Program-made: the position numbers and the translations under genes
Assembly: GCA_002308155.1 (NCBI GenBank)
Contig: DBVQ01000050.1
Location: forward strand, 1-6,744
DNA: 6,744 nucleotides
Origin: Christensenella sp. UBA1260
GTDB taxonomy: Bacteria; Bacillota; Clostridia; Christensenellales; CAG-917
Reading direction: 5' to 3'
Shown: positions 6,437 through 6,744 of the stretch, piece by piece
Position numbering within the stretch: the first letter of the stretch is position 1
Layout: every line of letters begins with the position of its first letter
Notes under the pieces: model-generated
What the model was told of the DNA's origin: nothing
Database searches by the model: none
Seen by the model: the letters and a program-made list of their open reading frames with translations, nothing else

Positions 6437-6465
6437 ATTATATAGATCTCATCTATATTAGGCAA
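6437..6465 (-). promoter_or_regulatory. Sigma-A type promoter of the large lipoprotein gene
   Basis: TTGCCT (6465-6460) is separated by exactly 17 bases from a perfect TATAAT (6442-6437). The predicted start is near 6429-6430, leaving a leader of about 84 bases before the ATG at 6346. Confidence 0.75.
6438..6460. promoter_or_regulatory. Operator-like dyad within the promoter
   Basis: ATATAGAT (6440-6447) and ATCTATAT (6451-6458) form a perfect 8-bp inverted repeat around CTC, with one further matching pair (6438/6460) outside a mismatch. It fills the spacer and overlaps most of the -10 box, the usual place for a repressor to block RNA polymerase. No regulator gene is in the window. Confidence 0.5.
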
Positions 6466-6486
6466 TATGCACGCCTGCGTATACGA

Positions 6487-6508
6487 GGGTGATTTTGGGG
6501 TGATTTTG
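6487..6508. repeat. 11-bp tandem duplication
   Basis: GGGTGATTTTG occurs twice with no spacer (6487-6497 and 6498-6508), about 20 bases upstream of the -35 box of the large gene. It may be a slippage product or a pair of regulator half-sites. Confidence 0.7.
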
Positions 6509-6666
6509 CTCCTCAAGGGTATTTTTTGTTTGCAACCGCTCAAAATCGCGGCGCAAATCCTGAAAAGCGCCCTTTCGTCGCTCCTTCGCGCAAATGATTG
6601 TCCGCTAAACTTTCAAAGACCAAAAATCGCTCAAATCAGTGCTTCGCCACAATCCTTTGCTTGAGC

Positions 6667-6689
6667 AAATGCGACAAGTCGCATTTTTT
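6667..6689 (+). terminator. Intrinsic terminator-like hairpin, plus orientation
   Basis: AAATGCGAC (6667-6675) pairs with GTCGCATTT (6678-6686); the two-base gap means the innermost pair opens to a four-base CAAG loop. A run of six T (6684-6689) follows on the plus strand. The minus-strand side has only three T, so plus is the better direction. All firm genes here are on minus, so it must serve a plus-strand transcript starting in this region, or be a stray palindrome. Confidence 0.55.
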
Positions 6690-6719
6690 GTATTATGGCG
6701 CAGATTAAAGGATTACAGT

Positions 6720-6744
6720 CAAAAACCGCTCAGTTTGGATGAAG
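6720..6744. repeat. 25-bp dispersed motif, copy 2, at the window edge
   Basis: Matches 1102-1126 at 22 of 25 bases and is cut by the window end, so the shared sequence may extend further. The bases on its left do not match those left of copy 1, so the left border of the repeat appears real. Confidence 0.65.

Larger units (their letters stand above)
6466..6744. other. Region upstream of the large gene without a supported gene
   Basis: The minus strand has no substantial open frame. On the plus strand an open frame of 65 codons runs from ATG at 6467 to TGA at 6664, three bases before a terminator-like hairpin. It has only a weak AGG upstream and no recognisable product, and its ATG lies at the edge of the minus-strand promoter. 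I regard it as unproven. The stretch also shows recurring short motifs such as CGCTCAAA and GCGCAAAT, typical of repetitive intergenic DNA. Confidence 0.5.

Overview
The window carries two lipoprotein genes, both on the minus strand, so transcription runs from high to low coordinates. The larger (1328-6346) encodes a complete protein of 1672 residues. The smaller (1-987) starts inside the window and runs off its left edge, with 329 residues visible. Each opens with a lysine-rich, hydrophobic lipoprotein signal peptide ending in a lipobox cysteine, and each has a strong Shine-Dalgarno sequence (AAGGAGG and AAGGAGC). Strong purine-rich ribosome binding sites, a consensus-like sigma-A promoter, standard stop usage and surface lipoproteins built from MBG-type (YDGQ) Ig-like repeats suggest a Firmicutes bacterium, most plausibly an uncultured gut clostridium. 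That placement is inference; there is no rRNA or universal marker in the window.

Layout from high to low coordinates. 6466-6744 is non-coding or nearly so: it holds a plus-oriented hairpin with a T-run (6667-6689), a short tandem repeat, and at its very end a 25-base motif that recurs at 1102-1126. 6347-6465 is the control region of the large gene: a TTGCCT-17-TATAAT promoter with an operator-like dyad in its spacer, a terminator-like hairpin abutting the -10 box, and a small hairpin touching the Shine-Dalgarno sequence. 1328-6346 is the large gene: signal peptide, two YGQTL-type repeats, four YDGQ/MBG-type repeats, then about 1180 acidic, aromatic-rich residues with no domain I recognise. 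988-1327 is a structured intergenic region: an 84-base nested inverted repeat starting at the stop codon, a pair of 42-base direct repeats exactly 100 bases apart, a hairpin, and a weak promoter for the next gene. 1-987 is the second lipoprotein, with a Gly/Glu/Gln-rich tail containing a 15-residue tandem repeat.

Both proteins are predicted to be exported and lipid-anchored on the outer face of the cytoplasmic membrane. The 340-base spacer with its own promoter-like sequence and structures argues for separate transcription units, although read-through cannot be excluded. I see no enzymes, toxin-antitoxin pair, phage genes, CRISPR array, tRNA or rRNA. Nothing here amounts to a convincing multi-gene system; the interest lies in the large uncharacterised surface protein and in the repeats and regulatory DNA around the two genes.
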